Source: Inia geoffrensis (lineage: Eukaryota; Chordata; Mammalia; Artiodactyla; Iniidae). From it: DNA of 64,000 bases. The translations under genes were made by a program, and so were the position numbers. How positions within the stretch are numbered: the first letter of the stretch is position 1; every line of letters begins with the position of its first letter. The DNA lies in the NCBI GenBank assembly GCA_036417435.1, contig CM070904.1:58025408-58089407 (forward strand). The letters are read 5' to 3'. Of the stretch, positions 12,281-25,706 are shown one piece after another. Under the pieces are notes generated by a model. The model was not told the DNA's origin. It did not search any database and was given only the letters and a program-made list of their open reading frames with translations.

Positions 12281-14012
12281 GTAAGCCTCTTCCTTGTAGT
12301 CTGCCCATGGAGTCATCAGGTTAAAGGGTGTATCTGCTCCATTCCTGATAAATGCCAGTGTTATCTGGCCCGTTTCTTTTGTGCATTTCTCAGTTAGATA
12401 GCAGGGTTAGGACATATCTTGTATTCTCCATGTCCTTTTTATTTTGGAAAGCTTTTGAGAGCTTAACATTTCCCCATTTCTTGTTGTTCAGACCAAACCA
12501 TTGCCTTCTGAATCTGTTTACTCGTGGCCTCTTGCCTCCTACAGCAAATCCAGCCTTCCCCTTGTCATCTTCAAGGAACCAACCTCTGTCTCCCCTTTTT
12601 GTCCTTATACACGAAGTCCTAGCTGTCACTTTTATCTCTGGTCAATGGTTAGAATCATTATAACAGTTAAGCAGGAAGTCAAATGATATCAAAGACAAAG
12701 TGCTTGAGATTCAAAAGAAGAGAATACAAATTTTGTTTCATTTAAAAGAAGTAATATATATTTACTAAGATTTAACTTCTTACACCATAAAAACCTTGCA
12801 ATTCAAATTCACCAGACATGGTTTTATCCAAATGTTAATAAGTGTAATATATATATCATATATGTATATATAATATATGTTACATATCAGCTCAGCACAA
12901 GCAATTGGCCTTAGCTTCTAGAAAATTTTCATTTAAATCATGTATGAATTTTAAATGGATGGTAATATGCTCCAAATCCCTTACTTCCCCTCTCCTGATA
13001 GATGATTGAATCCCCTTTTGTATGCTACTTACAAATAGTCTTCTAGCCTCTGCAAAAAGACGTTCAACTATTTTTCTCTTAGAAAACCCATTCAGTTTTT
13101 AGGTAGTTATATTTAAAGAAAGTTCTTCCTTAACTTGAATTGAAATCTGTCCCTCAGTAATATCCAATTGTTGGATTTTCTTCTTGCCTCTGGAATCATA
13201 CAGATCATGGCTAAATAAATGTTCACATGCAGACTTTCAAAAATTTTTTAATATTTGTGTCTTGCCTAAATTCTCTAAGTTAAATAACCTCACTACTTAA
13301 ACTAAGCATTGGGTCTTTCACCATCATGCTTTGTGTTCTCTATTCTTGTTTATTAAAATTCCCCTCAAAATGTGGTGCCCCAAGCTGAGTATGATGCTCT
13401 GGTCACCTCACACTGATTATGAAGCTAAACTAAAACTTCACTGTGATTTTTATACAGGTTTTTCCGAGGCAAGACTTCTTTATTCTGTCTTTGTAAACTT
13501 GGATTTTTTTAGACTCTGGAGCAAGGTGGCATTAAATTAATCAGTACCCCATTATAACTATATTGGTTTGTCTATTTTTTGCCCATAAAGTTTTTTAGTT
13601 ATTGACAAGTGAATATTTTCTATATCTTGTTCAGACTTAGGTCCTTCACAGATGTGATTGGTACACTGAGTGCTCATCAAAGCCCTTAATAAAATATTCC
13701 AGAAAAATTTTAAATTTGATTTTTTTTAACAAACATAGAAACTTGTTTTGATCAAGAAGATAAGCTTCAATTAATCTAAAGGACCACAAAATATCAAAAC
13801 TCCTATATTTAACTATGGTGATACTGAAATTTTGTTATAATACCATATTTTTATATTTAGAAATAGTAAGTTTATGCATTTTCATAAATATTTATTTTCT
13901 TGTATAATTTTAATCTTTAAAAAGCTTGTAAAAGCTGACAAAATTTGAAACATTATTTGACATCTTTCCAAAGAAGTTATTGATATGTTCAAAGGTTTCT
14001 GAAGAATTCTAT
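12281..14012. other. Unassigned sequence
   Basis: No family recognised. It includes an AT-only patch (about 12845-12888). Open frames at 12352-12663 on both strands overlap one another and show no family resemblance. Confidence 0.45.
12845..12888. repeat. (TA)n low-complexity repeat
   Basis: Nearly pure A/T alternating tract. Confidence 0.75.
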
Positions 14013-14024
14013 TGGACTAGGTTA

Positions 14025-14376
14025 TTATTATTTTTTTAGTGAAGAAGAATGGGTTTATTTATTTATTTATTATTTATTTATTTTACGGGGCTGTGTTTGG
14101 GTCTTCATTACTGTGCCTGAGCTTTTCTCTAGTTGAGGAGACCGGGGAGATACTCTTCATTGTGGTGTGTGGGCTTCTCATTGTGGTGGCTTCTCTCGTT
14201 GTGGAGTATGGGCTCTAGGCACGCGGGCTTTAATAGTTGCAGCACGCAGCCTCAGTAGTTGTGGCGCACAGGCTTAGTTGCTCCACGGCATGGGGGACCT
14301 TCCCAGACCAGGGCTCGAACCCATGTACCCTGCATTGGCAGGCGGATTCTTAACTACTGTGCCACCAGGGAAGTCC
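14025..14376 (-). mobile_element. CHR-type SINE, long form, minus orientation
   Basis: About 350 bp. On the minus strand it starts with the tRNA-Glu-like head (complement of 'gccaccagggaagtcc') and has a longer body than the other copies, ending in an A/T-rich tail (ATTT repeats on plus at about 14057-14083). The body includes 'cattgtggtggcttctc'-type text absent from the short copies, typical of the CHR-1/CHRL-like older form. A near-perfect duplication (tggactaggtta and tggactaggtaa, 14013-14024 and 14377-14388) flanks it. Confidence 0.9.
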
Positions 14377-14388
14377 TGGACTAGGTAA

Positions 14389-14699
14389 TATTTCTTAAAT
14401 GGCCTTTCTGGCACAGAGACTACCAGTCCAATAAAGCCTAAGTAAGCACCACAGTAGACTTGTAAGAGGAAAATACAATATGAGGTCAATTATTTGTTTG
14501 AAAGTAAGGGTTTCTAGACATATAAATACATCAGAATTTATTGTAGTAATACGTGTTTTTGTCTTTTTTCCAGAGTATCATACCATGCTGAGCACAGTCT
14601 ATACCATAGTGAATTACATGACTTTTTTTCCCCTCAATGTAAGTATCAAAAACAGGTGAGAAGATGTAGTTCCAGGTAAACAAACCCAGATATTCTACT
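14389..14699. other. Unassigned sequence
   Basis: Nothing recognisable between a SINE and a MIR remnant. Confidence 0.4.
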
Positions 14700-14835
14700 G
14701 AGTATTCACCTGTGGATCTGGTTAAGTCACTTCATCTCCTGTCAATGTTCCCTAACTATAAAATAAACTAATGATATGTCACCTCTTTCAAGGGAATTTT
14801 TGAGAGTTAATGAATGTACAGTGAGCAATTTAAGG
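14700..14835 (+). repeat. MIR fragment
   Basis: Sense-order MIR-like words: 'ggttaagtcacttcatctc', 'aactataaaataaactaatga' shortened, and 'gagagttaatgaatgtaca'. These correspond to the MIR segments around 'cttaacctct', 'tgtaaaatggg' and 'aatgagttaata'. Strongly diverged. Confidence 0.55.
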
Positions 14836-16319
14836 ATCAAACACACTGGGCAAAAGACCACATTTTTATTATAGTGGATACTCACAGCCTTATGTAATCT
14901 GCCAGTCTAAACCATGTGCTGCTTTGGCACATGCTTACTGAAAATAGCAGACCAGTTTGTGAGCTGGCAAAATCTCAACATAGCAGATGGACATGCAATG
15001 AAATAACTAGCAAAGAGACCTTGTTTCAACATCAAATATGTTTCCATAGGGCCAGATTCCTGGGCAAAGTTGTTTTAGTGATGCAGCTACAACTAACGTA
15101 ATGTGGTACATCTCCTTTGCATTAAGTCTTTGCTAACTTTTTCCATCTCTTTTGGGGAGTTATTTCAGGCATTCATCCATTTCAGATACTTGAAAAACTC
15201 ATATTTGAAAGTCACAATGGCTTGGATCCTTTTAGTTGAGTCTTGAAACACCAGTGAAGAATGAGGTTTAAATAATACTTGGATTTTTTTTTTTTTTATG
15301 GTAGAATCTGCAGTTTTCAGGCCCCTAAGTAAAGAGGGGAGATTCATTGTACACCCAATTCTGACACTTTTCACTCAGAGTTTTGTAATCTTATAGTGTC
15401 TCAAAGGAATGATGTTATTGATCTCTTTATTAAATTAAAATATTACAGATATTTTTGACTGTTTCCTTTGAAAAGTAATACATCCACATGGCAAGGTAAA
15501 AAGAGTAGAAACTCATCAAAATTAATGGAAAGTTCAAATAATTTTCAGCTATTGTGAAATGGGAGCCCTTCATATTTTACTGGTTAATATTATAATCAGA
15601 GAAATCTATGTGAAATCTATTCTGCGGGGCAAATGTGTACCTTAAAACTGTAAGTACAGTACAACACATTAAGGAAATAAATTATTAACATTTCATAGGT
15701 GATCTGAATGCATTTTGTTCTGTAATAAGTTTTACTATAATGTTTGCTATGGATATAAATTTCATTGAGATTCCTGGACACATCATAAGCCCATAGGCAT
15801 TAGGAATTTTTTTGACAATTAAATTAAGAACAAAACCTAAAACAATGCACACATATGGCAAAAAGACAATCAGACAATGAAAAAGGCAATTTTTTTCCCC
15901 TAGGGGAAAACCATTAGTGCCTCTCTGGATATGTAACCACTTAATAGTTGTTTGTATTTGGTTATAATCCTCTGATGTGTGTGTGTTCTTAAATTTAAGT
16001 GTTTATATATTTAAAATAATGTATCATGGGACTCTGCATATGACACATTCATATCCATTTTAATAGCTTCATATTAATTATTATATAAAAGACCAAAAAT
16101 TTATCTAAACAGTCCCTCATTAGTGGCCTTTTTAATATCTGATAAGTTCTCATTACTGATCTTATTCTGAAATATCTTGGATATTGTCACACATTTATTC
16201 CCCCAGATGAACCCTAGTGTCATTTTGTCAAATGCCCCCCATGTAAAAAGGCTGATGGAATTTTAATTGGTATTGAGTAGAATTTATGAATTTAATTTAG
16301 GGACAATATACTTCTTAAC
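14836..16319. other. Unassigned AT-rich sequence
   Basis: No recognisable gene or repeat. A T run lies at about 15284-15297. Confidence 0.45.
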
Positions 16320-16925
16320 AAAGAACACTGTCTTTCTTACTATTCATTCAAGACTATTGTGATCTATAATTTGTATGATGTCTGGCATACAATAGATCAT
16401 AGATTTATATTTTTTTTAATATAGATTCACTACATATCTGGTTAGGTATACTCAATTATTATTATCATTGTTATTATTACTATTGATGTTAATATATAAA
16501 ACAATAGATTTTTCCTTTGCTTATATTTTAACTTGACATTGTTTTTATATAGAACAGCTACTTTCTATATTAATTGGCAAAACATCCACTTGACTGAATT
16601 ATTTTACTGCTTGTTGACTATAGTTTATTCTCTTGAGTTTTCTTGCTTATATAGTCATACCATCTGCAAAAAGTGTTAAATTTTTATTCTCTTTGCAAAT
16701 TTGTATGTTACTTATTTCTTTCTCTTCTTTAATTGCACTGGCTAGATTTTCCAGAATATTGTTCAATAATACTGATAAAGTAAGCATCTGTTCTGTTTCT
16801 AACACTTAGATAAAAATGTATTTAGTGCTAAACTGCAGATATATGTTGGCTCTTGGTTTTTTATAGCTCTATCTCTATATTATTATATCAAAAATAACAC
16901 ATCTATTTCTAGGCTATTAACATTT
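16320..16925 (-). mobile_element. Degraded LINE-1 ORF2 (reverse transcriptase part), minus
   Basis: Antisense L1 RT text can be followed: 'tatagtcataccatctgc' is the complement of the FADD-encoding region, then 'ttgcactggctagattttcc'. It is old, with many substitutions and indels. The left boundary is uncertain. It resumes after the MLT1 insertion at 17311. Confidence 0.65.
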
Positions 16926-17310
16926 TTTATATGTTAATTTATGTATGTTATTTTGGGTGGTAGATTGTATGGTTTGTTCCCAGTGACTTTTTCTCCTCAC
17001 ACTTTGCATCATTTCTCATTCTATTGACTTTGCGCTGGACCATGTGATTTGCTTTTGACCAATGATACATGGATAAAGAAGCTTTAAATTGGGTTTGTGT
17101 TTTTTACAACAAACCCTACCTCTGTGTCCTATGCCTTTAGAATGGAATACTCCAGATGGGCTAATCCTTCAGACTGGGTCCAGTTAGAGAACACAGTCAG
17201 CCCAGCCCAGCTCAACATAGCCTAGCAGAGCTCTTTAGAGTTCAGTCATACAGCAACCCATAGAACTCGTGTAGTGTGAGTGAGGAGCAAGTGACTAAAT
17301 ATTTATTTGT
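16926..17310 (+). mobile_element. MLT1-like LTR (ERVL-MaLR)
   Basis: Characteristic MaLR LTR phrases appear in order: 'gactttttctcctcac', 'ccatgtgatttgcttttgac' with 'caatgatacatgg', then a 'cagcccagcccagctcaaca' segment, then 'gtgtgagtgagga' at the end. It separates two pieces of the same antisense L1, so it inserted into that L1. No internal retroviral genes are present. Subfamily not assigned. Confidence 0.6.
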
Positions 17311-17700
17311 TTTACATTGACATCATCTCAATCTTTCTAAATATCTTTGCTTATGTCTTAATTAATGTATAATTTTAGTATGCTTTCTGAAAGGAAATGA
17401 CCTTTGCATGTCTGGGATGAAACCCACCTGTCCACAGAATGTCATTTTATACACACAGCTTAATTTAGTTTGATAATATTTTCTTTTGGAATTTGGTATC
17501 ATTTTAATAAGTGAGATATGTCTAAGGTTATTTTGGCTGTCTGGCTTTTTTATCTTTGTCAAGTTTTGCTAGCAGTGTTGTGATAGATTAGGAAATGTTT
17601 AAAAACTTTGCTCTGAAAGTTATGTTTTAGATAAGTTTAAATAGTGTTTGAACTTGTTTATTTGACAAACTTTACAAACAAAACAACCCAGACCTTGTTT
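17311..17700 (-). mobile_element. Degraded LINE-1 ORF2 (continuation), minus
   Basis: On the minus strand the translation over 17362-17562 keeps recognisable RT pieces: KPDSQNN...HISLI and QVGFIPDMQRSF, equivalent to [18 protein letters not shown] and [12 protein letters not shown] in the intact L1. It continues the 16320-16925 fragment across the MLT1. Confidence 0.75.
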
Positions 17701-17954
17701 ATTTTTTATAGGGAGCCCTTTGATAATTTTTCATATCTTTGTTTATTGGTTTATTAAATGTTTATGTATATTTTACTAAACATTCCTATAATTCACTTAG
17801 ATCTTCAAGTATAGTGTATCTCAAGTGTTTTACAAAATAAGAGCTCCTGTAGTAATTCCAGTGTGCAAATGGGAAAGAGGTATATTGCTCTGTATATTCC
17901 TATGCTGGCTCCTATCTGTTCTTACATAACAATTCAAAAATAACTTGAGAAAAA

Positions 17955-18165
17955 TCTTCCTTGACCATATTATGTAATGTACCTCCACATTGTGAGCCCT
18001 CAACCTTAATATAGGTATCTATTATCTGTTTTTTAGAACATACCACTTCCAAAAATATTTTATCCATTTATTACAGTTTATTTTTTCTGCTAATATGTAT
18101 CCTCCATGTATTATAACTTTTGTGACCCAAATGCCTAGTACAATATCTAGAACTGAATTTAATGA
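17955..18165 (+). repeat. L2 3'-end fragment
   Basis: Sense-order L2 tail resemblance: 'ttccttgaccatattatgta', 'ttacagtttattttttctgc', then 'aatgcctagtacaatatcta'. These correspond to the L2 segments for 'ttccctgaccaccc', 'cttatcacc' and 'cctagaacagtgcctggca'. Confidence 0.5.
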
Positions 18166-18174
18166 ATTGTAGTC

Positions 18175-18350
18175 TTTCTCTCTGTTTCATTTAGTAGATT
18201 TGATCGGCTATTAATATTGTAACCCTTGCTTTTTTTTAGAATTTATATAATATATTTTTCTCCCTCTGTACTTCATACCATGGTATGGTTTTGTTTTAGA
18301 TGTCTCCTGTACATAACACATAGTTGGCTATATTTCCAACCTTTCTTGGA
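18175..18350 (-). mobile_element. Degraded LINE-1 ORF2 endonuclease fragment, minus
   Basis: Antisense text resembles L1 endonuclease coding sequence, with 'acataacacatagttggcta' near the end of the match. It probably belongs to the same minus L1 as 16320-17700. Confidence 0.45.
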
Positions 18351-19589
18351 GGTAGAAGAACGCATAAGTTTTTAGCTATTTATTTTCTGTCCTTTATTAT
18401 TGTTTTCTTTATGTTTATATCTGGTAATTTTCCAAAATTATATATTTGTGTCAGTTATGAATTGGGTGATTGTAACAAGAGATCACCTAGTTTTCTGAGT
18501 AGAGAAAAACTGTAAAGAAAATATACGCATTGAAGAGTAAATCTCAAACAAGCCAAGAAAGCTCTTCAAATCCAAGATTAGGCTCCTAGGAATGTGTCAG
18601 CCTCTAGATTATTTTTGACTAAATAATATAAAGAAATTATTGCATAAGGTATTAGAACTGCAAGGTAAAGTATGTCTAACTTGTTTTTCATTGCAGAGGT
18701 GAGAAACGATGACAAGACAATATTAAAGAATTAAGCTTCACTTAATTCTGTAGTTGTATGACCAGGATTGTGAGTCTGTGCCCACACAGGTGGACTGTTA
18801 TCATTGGCAGCTCCACAAAAATCAGTAAACTTCAAAAGACTGTACCCTGAAGAAAGGGATGATTGAGAAAAATAACCATCCTTCAATATGAGAGATGGAA
18901 AAAGAAGCTTATCTTTCCCTACCTGGTCTATTTTTGGGAAACAAACAAACAAACATCTCCTGAGAATTTGTAAACATTGGCCTATACTTCAAGTAAATTT
19001 GAAATTCAAATTTACTTATCCACATAATCTGACAGTCTTTTTTAATCAACAGTGAGAGGTAAAATTTTCTCTCACACCAGAGACAAATATGCTGTACAAG
19101 ACAGAACAAATACAAAAATATTTTAGAGCAATGTTACTTAGAGTGTGATCTTGTGGATTGGTGCTGATTGATGAACTATTTTCTACTCATCAGTGGTGAC
19201 AAGATAAGTACAGAGATAGAAGTGTTAGAAATGGTTATAGCAATTTAATGGAGTAAGTAATAAAAATTTGCTCTAATATTTTTTAAACCTAGTACTTTTA
19301 TGTCTCCATTTATTTCACTTTTTATAGAAATTCATTTTAATTTTATTTAGAAAAGTATAAATCTGTGATGGATTTGAAAGAAAAAATGGTTCTTCACTAC
19401 TAATATTTTGAGAAGCAAATATGTTCCATGCAAGATGGCAAATAATTTAAAAGATAGGGTCTAGCTCACAATTAAAAATTACAAGACACATGAGGGGATA
19501 AAAAAGACACTATGATTAGGAGTCTGTAGAAATAAAAATAATAGCAGGATTAGACTTCAGAAAATATCATTCATATGTTTAAACTGATT
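18351..19589. other. Unassigned AT-rich sequence
   Basis: No family recognised. Open frames at 18731-19115 on minus have no known domain. Confidence 0.4.
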
Positions 19590-22430
19590 AAGTTGAAAAA
19601 CAGCAGAATAGAAAACAGAAATAGAGCATGACAATATAAAATAAAGCCAAGATATGAAAAAAAAAACCTTAGTGGAAAAGTTAGCCATCAAATTAGACAT
19701 AGCTGAACAGAGAATTAGTAAAATGAAAGATAAAAATTTTATAAATTATTTTATATGTAGCTTTGAGAGTAAATGAAATGAAATACAAAGCATGAAGGAG
19801 AGGTAATGGAAAAGGTTAAGTGTAGTGAATAGCCTCTATATATCTACACAGTGTTCCAAAAGCAAATTTCCCAGCATTATTAACCCATGAATTCTCAGAA
19901 GTGGGATATACAAAATCCTAAATAAGATAATTAAAAATATTGTAGAGAAGTTCACTAAAAGGGGGAGAGACAGTCTTAAACATAACCAGAGATTATTAAT
20001 AGGATTACATGTAAAAGAATGACACTTAGGGTTATATGTAACTTTTCCAGAGCAACATAAAACCATAAATGGATGGGGGAAAATATCTTTAAAATGTGGA
20101 GAAAAAATATTTGTCAAGCCTCAGTTCTATATACTGCTAGTTTATTATTTGGAGAGAGGAAAAGAGACATTTTCAGAAAATGAGATAGAGGGAGAATAAC
20201 ACTCTCCCACCCTTTCCAAAAAGGGAATGATGTAAATCAGAAAGAAAAAATTAAGAGAAGAAAGGAGTGAGATAAATAAAGCAAAGATGAGCAATAAAAA
20301 TTGATAACTATGTGGGCAAATCTGAATAATCTCTGACAATACAAAAGAATTTTTGTTGTAACTGATGACTTTTTATTGGCTAATGAATACTGAATATCAT
20401 GTAAAATAGAAGCATCTTTTGGACTTGGGGATTCAAAAATTGTGTTTTTTGTGAGAATGGGAGAAATAATTAGTATCATTAGATTTTGCTACATATATAT
20501 TAAGAATTTGATGATAAATATCAAAAGGAGAGAAACAAAATGATTAATTTCCATAGTAGTAAAACAAAATATGGAATAGAGAAAACTGGATCAATCCATG
20601 AAAATAAAAGTCAGGAAAAAAGGGGAAAAGGAAAGCAAATGATGGTAAATAGAAAACAAAAATAATACGATGGAAATAAAGTCTGTAAACATAGCAAGTA
20701 TAAATTGACTGAACTTTGTCTTTAAAAGTTTTTAAATACATAGTTTTAAAAACAATAACCTACCTTAATCTAAATGAAACTGGTATACTTCCAATAATAT
20801 AAAAATATACTTATAAAACTAATATATAGATCTAAAATGGATCTTTAAAGATAAAATAGAAAGAACATACCAGAAAAATATAACTCTTATGATTTTTTGT
20901 TTCATTTAACATAGTTCCAAATATATACAAACACTAATTGGCATAATTATCAGGAGAAATAAATAAGCCTATCCTTATAGATTTTAATATACTTATTTCA
21001 GTAATTGATAGAGTGAGTGGAAAATATTTGTTAGAATATACATTACTTGTACAATTCAGTGAGCAAATATATGTTCGTATGGACATACATAATATCTATA
21101 CCTGTCATGTAGAGAACTTGAATTTTTTTTAAGCACACATTATACACTTATGAAAATTGAACATGTACTAGGCCACAAAAGAAATCTTTACAACAACAGA
21201 AAAGTACAGGGGAGTAATTGTTGCTTAGAACAGGTTCTCTAACCTTGAAGGAACTAAGATAGAGATAAATAACAGAGTCAACCTCCATAACCTTTTAAAT
21301 AACGTATTTCTAAATGACCTGTGGTCAAGTGAGAAATTATAATGAAATTTAGAAAACACTCAGGATTATACAATATTGAAAAAGTTAAATGGTAAGTATG
21401 GAAATTTGCTTAAGTGACAGAAAAATCCAAAATTTTGCATATTTATATAAGAAAAAAAGTAAAAACAAAGATAGGGAGTTCCTTAAAATGATAACTTACC
21501 AAAACTACTCAAGATAAAATAGTGCTTTTGCATATGAATATCTACACACCTACACCTTGCCCTTTCCTCAGAAAGTAGACACTTCTGTAGATGATTTTAT
21601 AGGTATGTTGTATTTTACATTTAAGCACCATAAAAGCCAATATTATAAAAATTCATGTAGAGAAGAAAAAACTTCAGTGCTTACCAAATCATTTTCTAAA
21701 GGTGGTATAGATTTTTATAGCAAACAGTGCAAAAGTATATGAGAAATGGTAATTAAAACCAACCTCATTTATGAACATAGGTAAAAATATATTAAAAAAA
21801 AAATCACCAAACCAGAACGTTCAAGGTTGATTTAATGTAAACATACATCCATTTAGCCATCACATTAAAAGATAGGGTAGAAGGAAAAAAGTACAATTTC
21901 AATAAATGAAGGAAAAACTATTAGATAATATTTACATTTTATAACACTGAAAATAAAGGAAAAGCCATTAGATAAAATTTACATTTTAAAACTCTAGAAA
22001 TAGAAAAATACATTTTTGTTGATAGAGGTTATTTATTAATACTATAAATTTACAAAATATTATTCTTCAAAGCAAATAAGTAGCTTCCTTTAAATCCATG
22101 TAGGAAATAAGTGTGCCTTCTATCATAGTTCTATTCAATATTGCATTAGATATTCTAAACAGTGAAACAAATAAAAGGAAAAATATTTGGAAATTGAAGA
22201 AGAAAAAACGGTAATGTTTTCAGACAAGGAGTTGCCTACCTATAAAATCCAGGTAAATATATAGAAATATTAATAGATACAAAAAGTTATCCGAAATCAT
22301 GACTACATGTTTATGCCAGTAAAACATTATTAGAAAATATAACTGTAATATAAAGATAATATTAGAAATGTAACAAAGACTGTAAAATACCTAAGGTTAA
22401 ATCTAACATCATTGGTTAGTATAAACTTTA
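19590..22430 (+). mobile_element. Ancient LINE-1 (L1M-type), plus, heavily degraded
   Basis: Sense L1 order is followed loosely: ORF1-like A-rich text (about 19,600-20,100); an ORF1-ORF2 junction-like region (about 20,580-20,700); endonuclease text near 20,990 ('cagtaattgatagagtgagt') and 21,150-21,180 ('tgtactaggccacaaaaga'); and RT text near 22,120-22,420. There are many stops and deletions and no functional ORF. Its 3' end faces another L1 on minus. Confidence 0.65.
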
Positions 22431-22599
22431 GACATAGATGATAAGTCTCCCTACAGCTCACCCCAACAAGTAACCATGGTTAGTGGGCTCTTTATTTTTC
22501 CAGATAAGTGTTATGCACACAGAAACCTATAAAACTGTATATCCTTTTTTCCTTCTCTTTCCCCCTCAAATGCAGCATACTATACATATATTTCTGTAA

Positions 22600-25500
22600 C
22601 TTGTGTCTTTATTTTTTTATTTATTTTATTTTTAAAATCAACATAAAATGATCTTTTTATGTACAGTTATTTGATTTCAGCACGTGTATAGATTTGTATA
22701 ACCATAACCAGAATGGGGATATAAAATAGTTCCCTAGCATCACAAAATTTCCTGCTGCTATCACTTTGTAGTCAAATCCTCCACCAGCTCTTAACCCCTG
22801 GCCATCATTGAGCTAGTCTACATCACTAAAGTGTTTTTGAGAACATAGTGGCACCATACTGTATGTAACTTTTTGAGAGTGGCTTCTCTTATTCAGAGTA
22901 ACATTTTTGAGATTCGTCCAAATTTACATATCAATAGTTAGCTTCTTGTTTTGTTTTTCTATATTTTCTTTCACTTTTGACCTTAATTATAAGGTTTATT
23001 TCCATGCACTTAAAAAAATATTTTAACAAATTTTTCAATCGAATGTGAACTTTTTGAGTTAAAGGAAAAATATAAAGATAATACACAGAATTCTCATAAA
23101 CTCCATACCTACTTTGTCTTATATCTTGTATGATACACTTGCCATAATTAAGGAACCAATATTGATATATGATTATTAACTAACATTTATACATTATTTA
23201 TATTTCCTTCATTTTGCCTAATGTTTTTCTGTGCCAAGATCTCACTCATGTTACTACTTTACATTGATGATCTTTACAGTTTTGAGAAGTACTGGTCAGT
23301 TATTTTGTAGAACGTCTCTTAATTGAGATTTGTCTGATGTTTTTCTCATGATTAGACTAAGGTAATGGGTTTTTGAGAGAAGACCACAAAGGTACAATAC
23401 CATTCATGACATCACATCATGCCATATACTATTAACATGGCTTAGCACTTTTGATATTAACCTTGATAACCTGGCTAATTCATCCCTTTTATTGCTGAAT
23501 AATATAGTATTCCATTGTATGGATGCAGCATAGTTTGTTGACCCAGTCACCTACTGAAACACATTTAGGTTGTTTATAGCTTTGGAGGTTATTAATAATA
23601 TTGCTATAAATACTTGTGTATACGTTTTGGTGAGAATATAATTTCTCCTTTCTCTAGGGTATTCTCTATATACCCGAGTAAGATTGTTGAGTTATAAAGT
23701 AAGAGTAGATTTAATTCTGTAAGAACCTGCCAAACTGTTTTCCAAGTGTACCATTTGGGATTTCCACCAGCAAAGAATGAGAGTTCCTGCTAGCATTTGC
23801 TTTTTTCAATATTTTCTGGAAATATATTTTAACCATTATATTAGGTGTGTACTACTAACTCATCATGGTTTTAATTAACATTTTTTAAATGGCATGTGAT
23901 GTAAAATTTTTCATGTGCTTTCTTGCCATTTGTATATCATTTTTGGTGAAGTGTCTAAGTCATTTGTCCATTTTTTAAAGTTGGTTATTTATTTTCTTAC
24001 TGTTGATTTTTGAGTAGTATTACATATTCTGGATACAAGTCCTTTGTCATATATATGTGGTTTCCAAATGTTTTCTCCCAGTCTGTAGCTCTTTCATCCT
24101 TTCAATAGGGTCTTTCAAAGAACAAAAGTCTTTGATTTTAATAAAGCCCAGTTCATTGATTTTTTTCATTTATAAACCATTCTTTTGGTGACTAAGAAGT
24201 CTTTAGCAAGCCCTAGGTCTCAAAAATATTATAATATCTTCTAAAAGTTTATATTTACATTTAAATCTGTGATTTTCATTTTGAGTAAATTTTTTGTTTA
24301 AGATGTGGGGTTTAGTTTGAGGTGAATTCTTTTTTATTTTTTTGCCTATGGATATTGAATTTCTCTAAACTAAGGGTTGAAAAGACTATCTTTCCTCCAT
24401 TGAATTGATTTTGCTCTTTATCAAATGTTATTTGTCCATTTTCTGTGGGGTGGTTTCTGGGCTCTCTATTTCACCCCACTGATTTATATGCTTGTCCCTC
24501 TGCCAACATCACACAGTATTATTTGCTGTAGCTATCTAACAATAGGTTTTGAAATCATGTAGATTTAAGATTAAGACTCCTCTTAATTCTTCTGTTTCAA
24601 AATTCTTCTAGCTATTCTAATTCCTTTACTGTGCCATATAAATTTTAGAGTAAACTTGTCTATATGTATGGAATATCTTGCTGGGATTTTGATAAGAATT
24701 GTGTTAAAATTTTATGTGAATATTCAGATAATTGACCATTTTATTTAGTTTAGTTTTCAAATTTGTGGACACAGTATATCCCTTCATTTCTTCAGATCTT
24801 CACTGATATATTTTCTGAGCATTTTGTAGTTTTAAGCATATAGATCTTATAAATGGTTTGTTAAAGATTTGTAGCTATGAGTTTCATGATTTTAGAGCTA
24901 TCATAAATGTTATTTTTTAAAATTTGTTTCCAAGTTTTATAATTCTTTTTCATAGATTCCTTGAGACTTTCTATGTAGTCAGTCATATCCATATGAATAG
25001 GAGAGTTTTATTTTTTCTCTTCCAATCTGTATGTATTTTAGTTTTTCTTTTTCCTGTATTGAGTTGACTAGATCTTCCAGTAAGATATTGGATAGGAGTA
25101 GTGAGAGTGGATGCCCTTGCCCTGTCCCCTGTCTTAGGGGGAAAGCATTCAGTCTTTCCCCACTAAATATGACATTAGATGTAAGATTTCTTTTTTTAGA
25201 TTCCTTTATTATATTGAAGAAGTTCCCTTCTAGTTCTTGTTTGCTAGGGGTTTTATCATTTATAGGTATGGTACTGAATTTTCTGAAATGTTTTTTCTGC
25301 ATCAGTTGATATGATCATTTAGATTATAATAGATTAAATTGATTAATTTTTGAATATTGAATATTACAATTCCTGAAATAAGCTCCACTAAGTCATGATG
25401 CATTGCTTTTTTAATTGTTGGATTTGATTTGGTAATACTTGAAGATTTTTTATGTCTATTTTCATGAGAGTTAATGATGTCATTTTTCTTTATTTGTACT

Positions 25501-25669
25501 TTCCTTATCTGAATTTTGATTTAAGATAATTCTGCTCTCATAAAATTAGATAAGAATTTTCCCTCCTCTTTTATTTTATGGAAGATATTATACAAAATCA
25601 GTTTTATTTGTTCTTTAAATATTTGTTAGAATTCACCAGTGAAATCTTCAGGTCTGGAGATTTCATTAT
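22600..25669 (-). mobile_element. Ancient LINE-1, minus, heavily degraded (5' continues after SINE)
   Basis: Antisense order: 3' UTR-like text at 22,600-22,930; ORF2 C-terminal text near 23,500 ('tagtattccattgtatgga'); 'ttctcccagtctgtagctct' near 24,073; and RT text near 25,100 ('tgagagtggatgcccttgcc'). The minus frame 24979-25302 still shows FPLRQGTGQGHPLSLLLSN, matching [19 protein letters not shown] of the intact copy. Not functional. Confidence 0.8.
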
Positions 25670-25672
25670 TGG

Positions 25673-25675
<3 letters not shown>

Positions 25676-25706
<31 letters not shown>

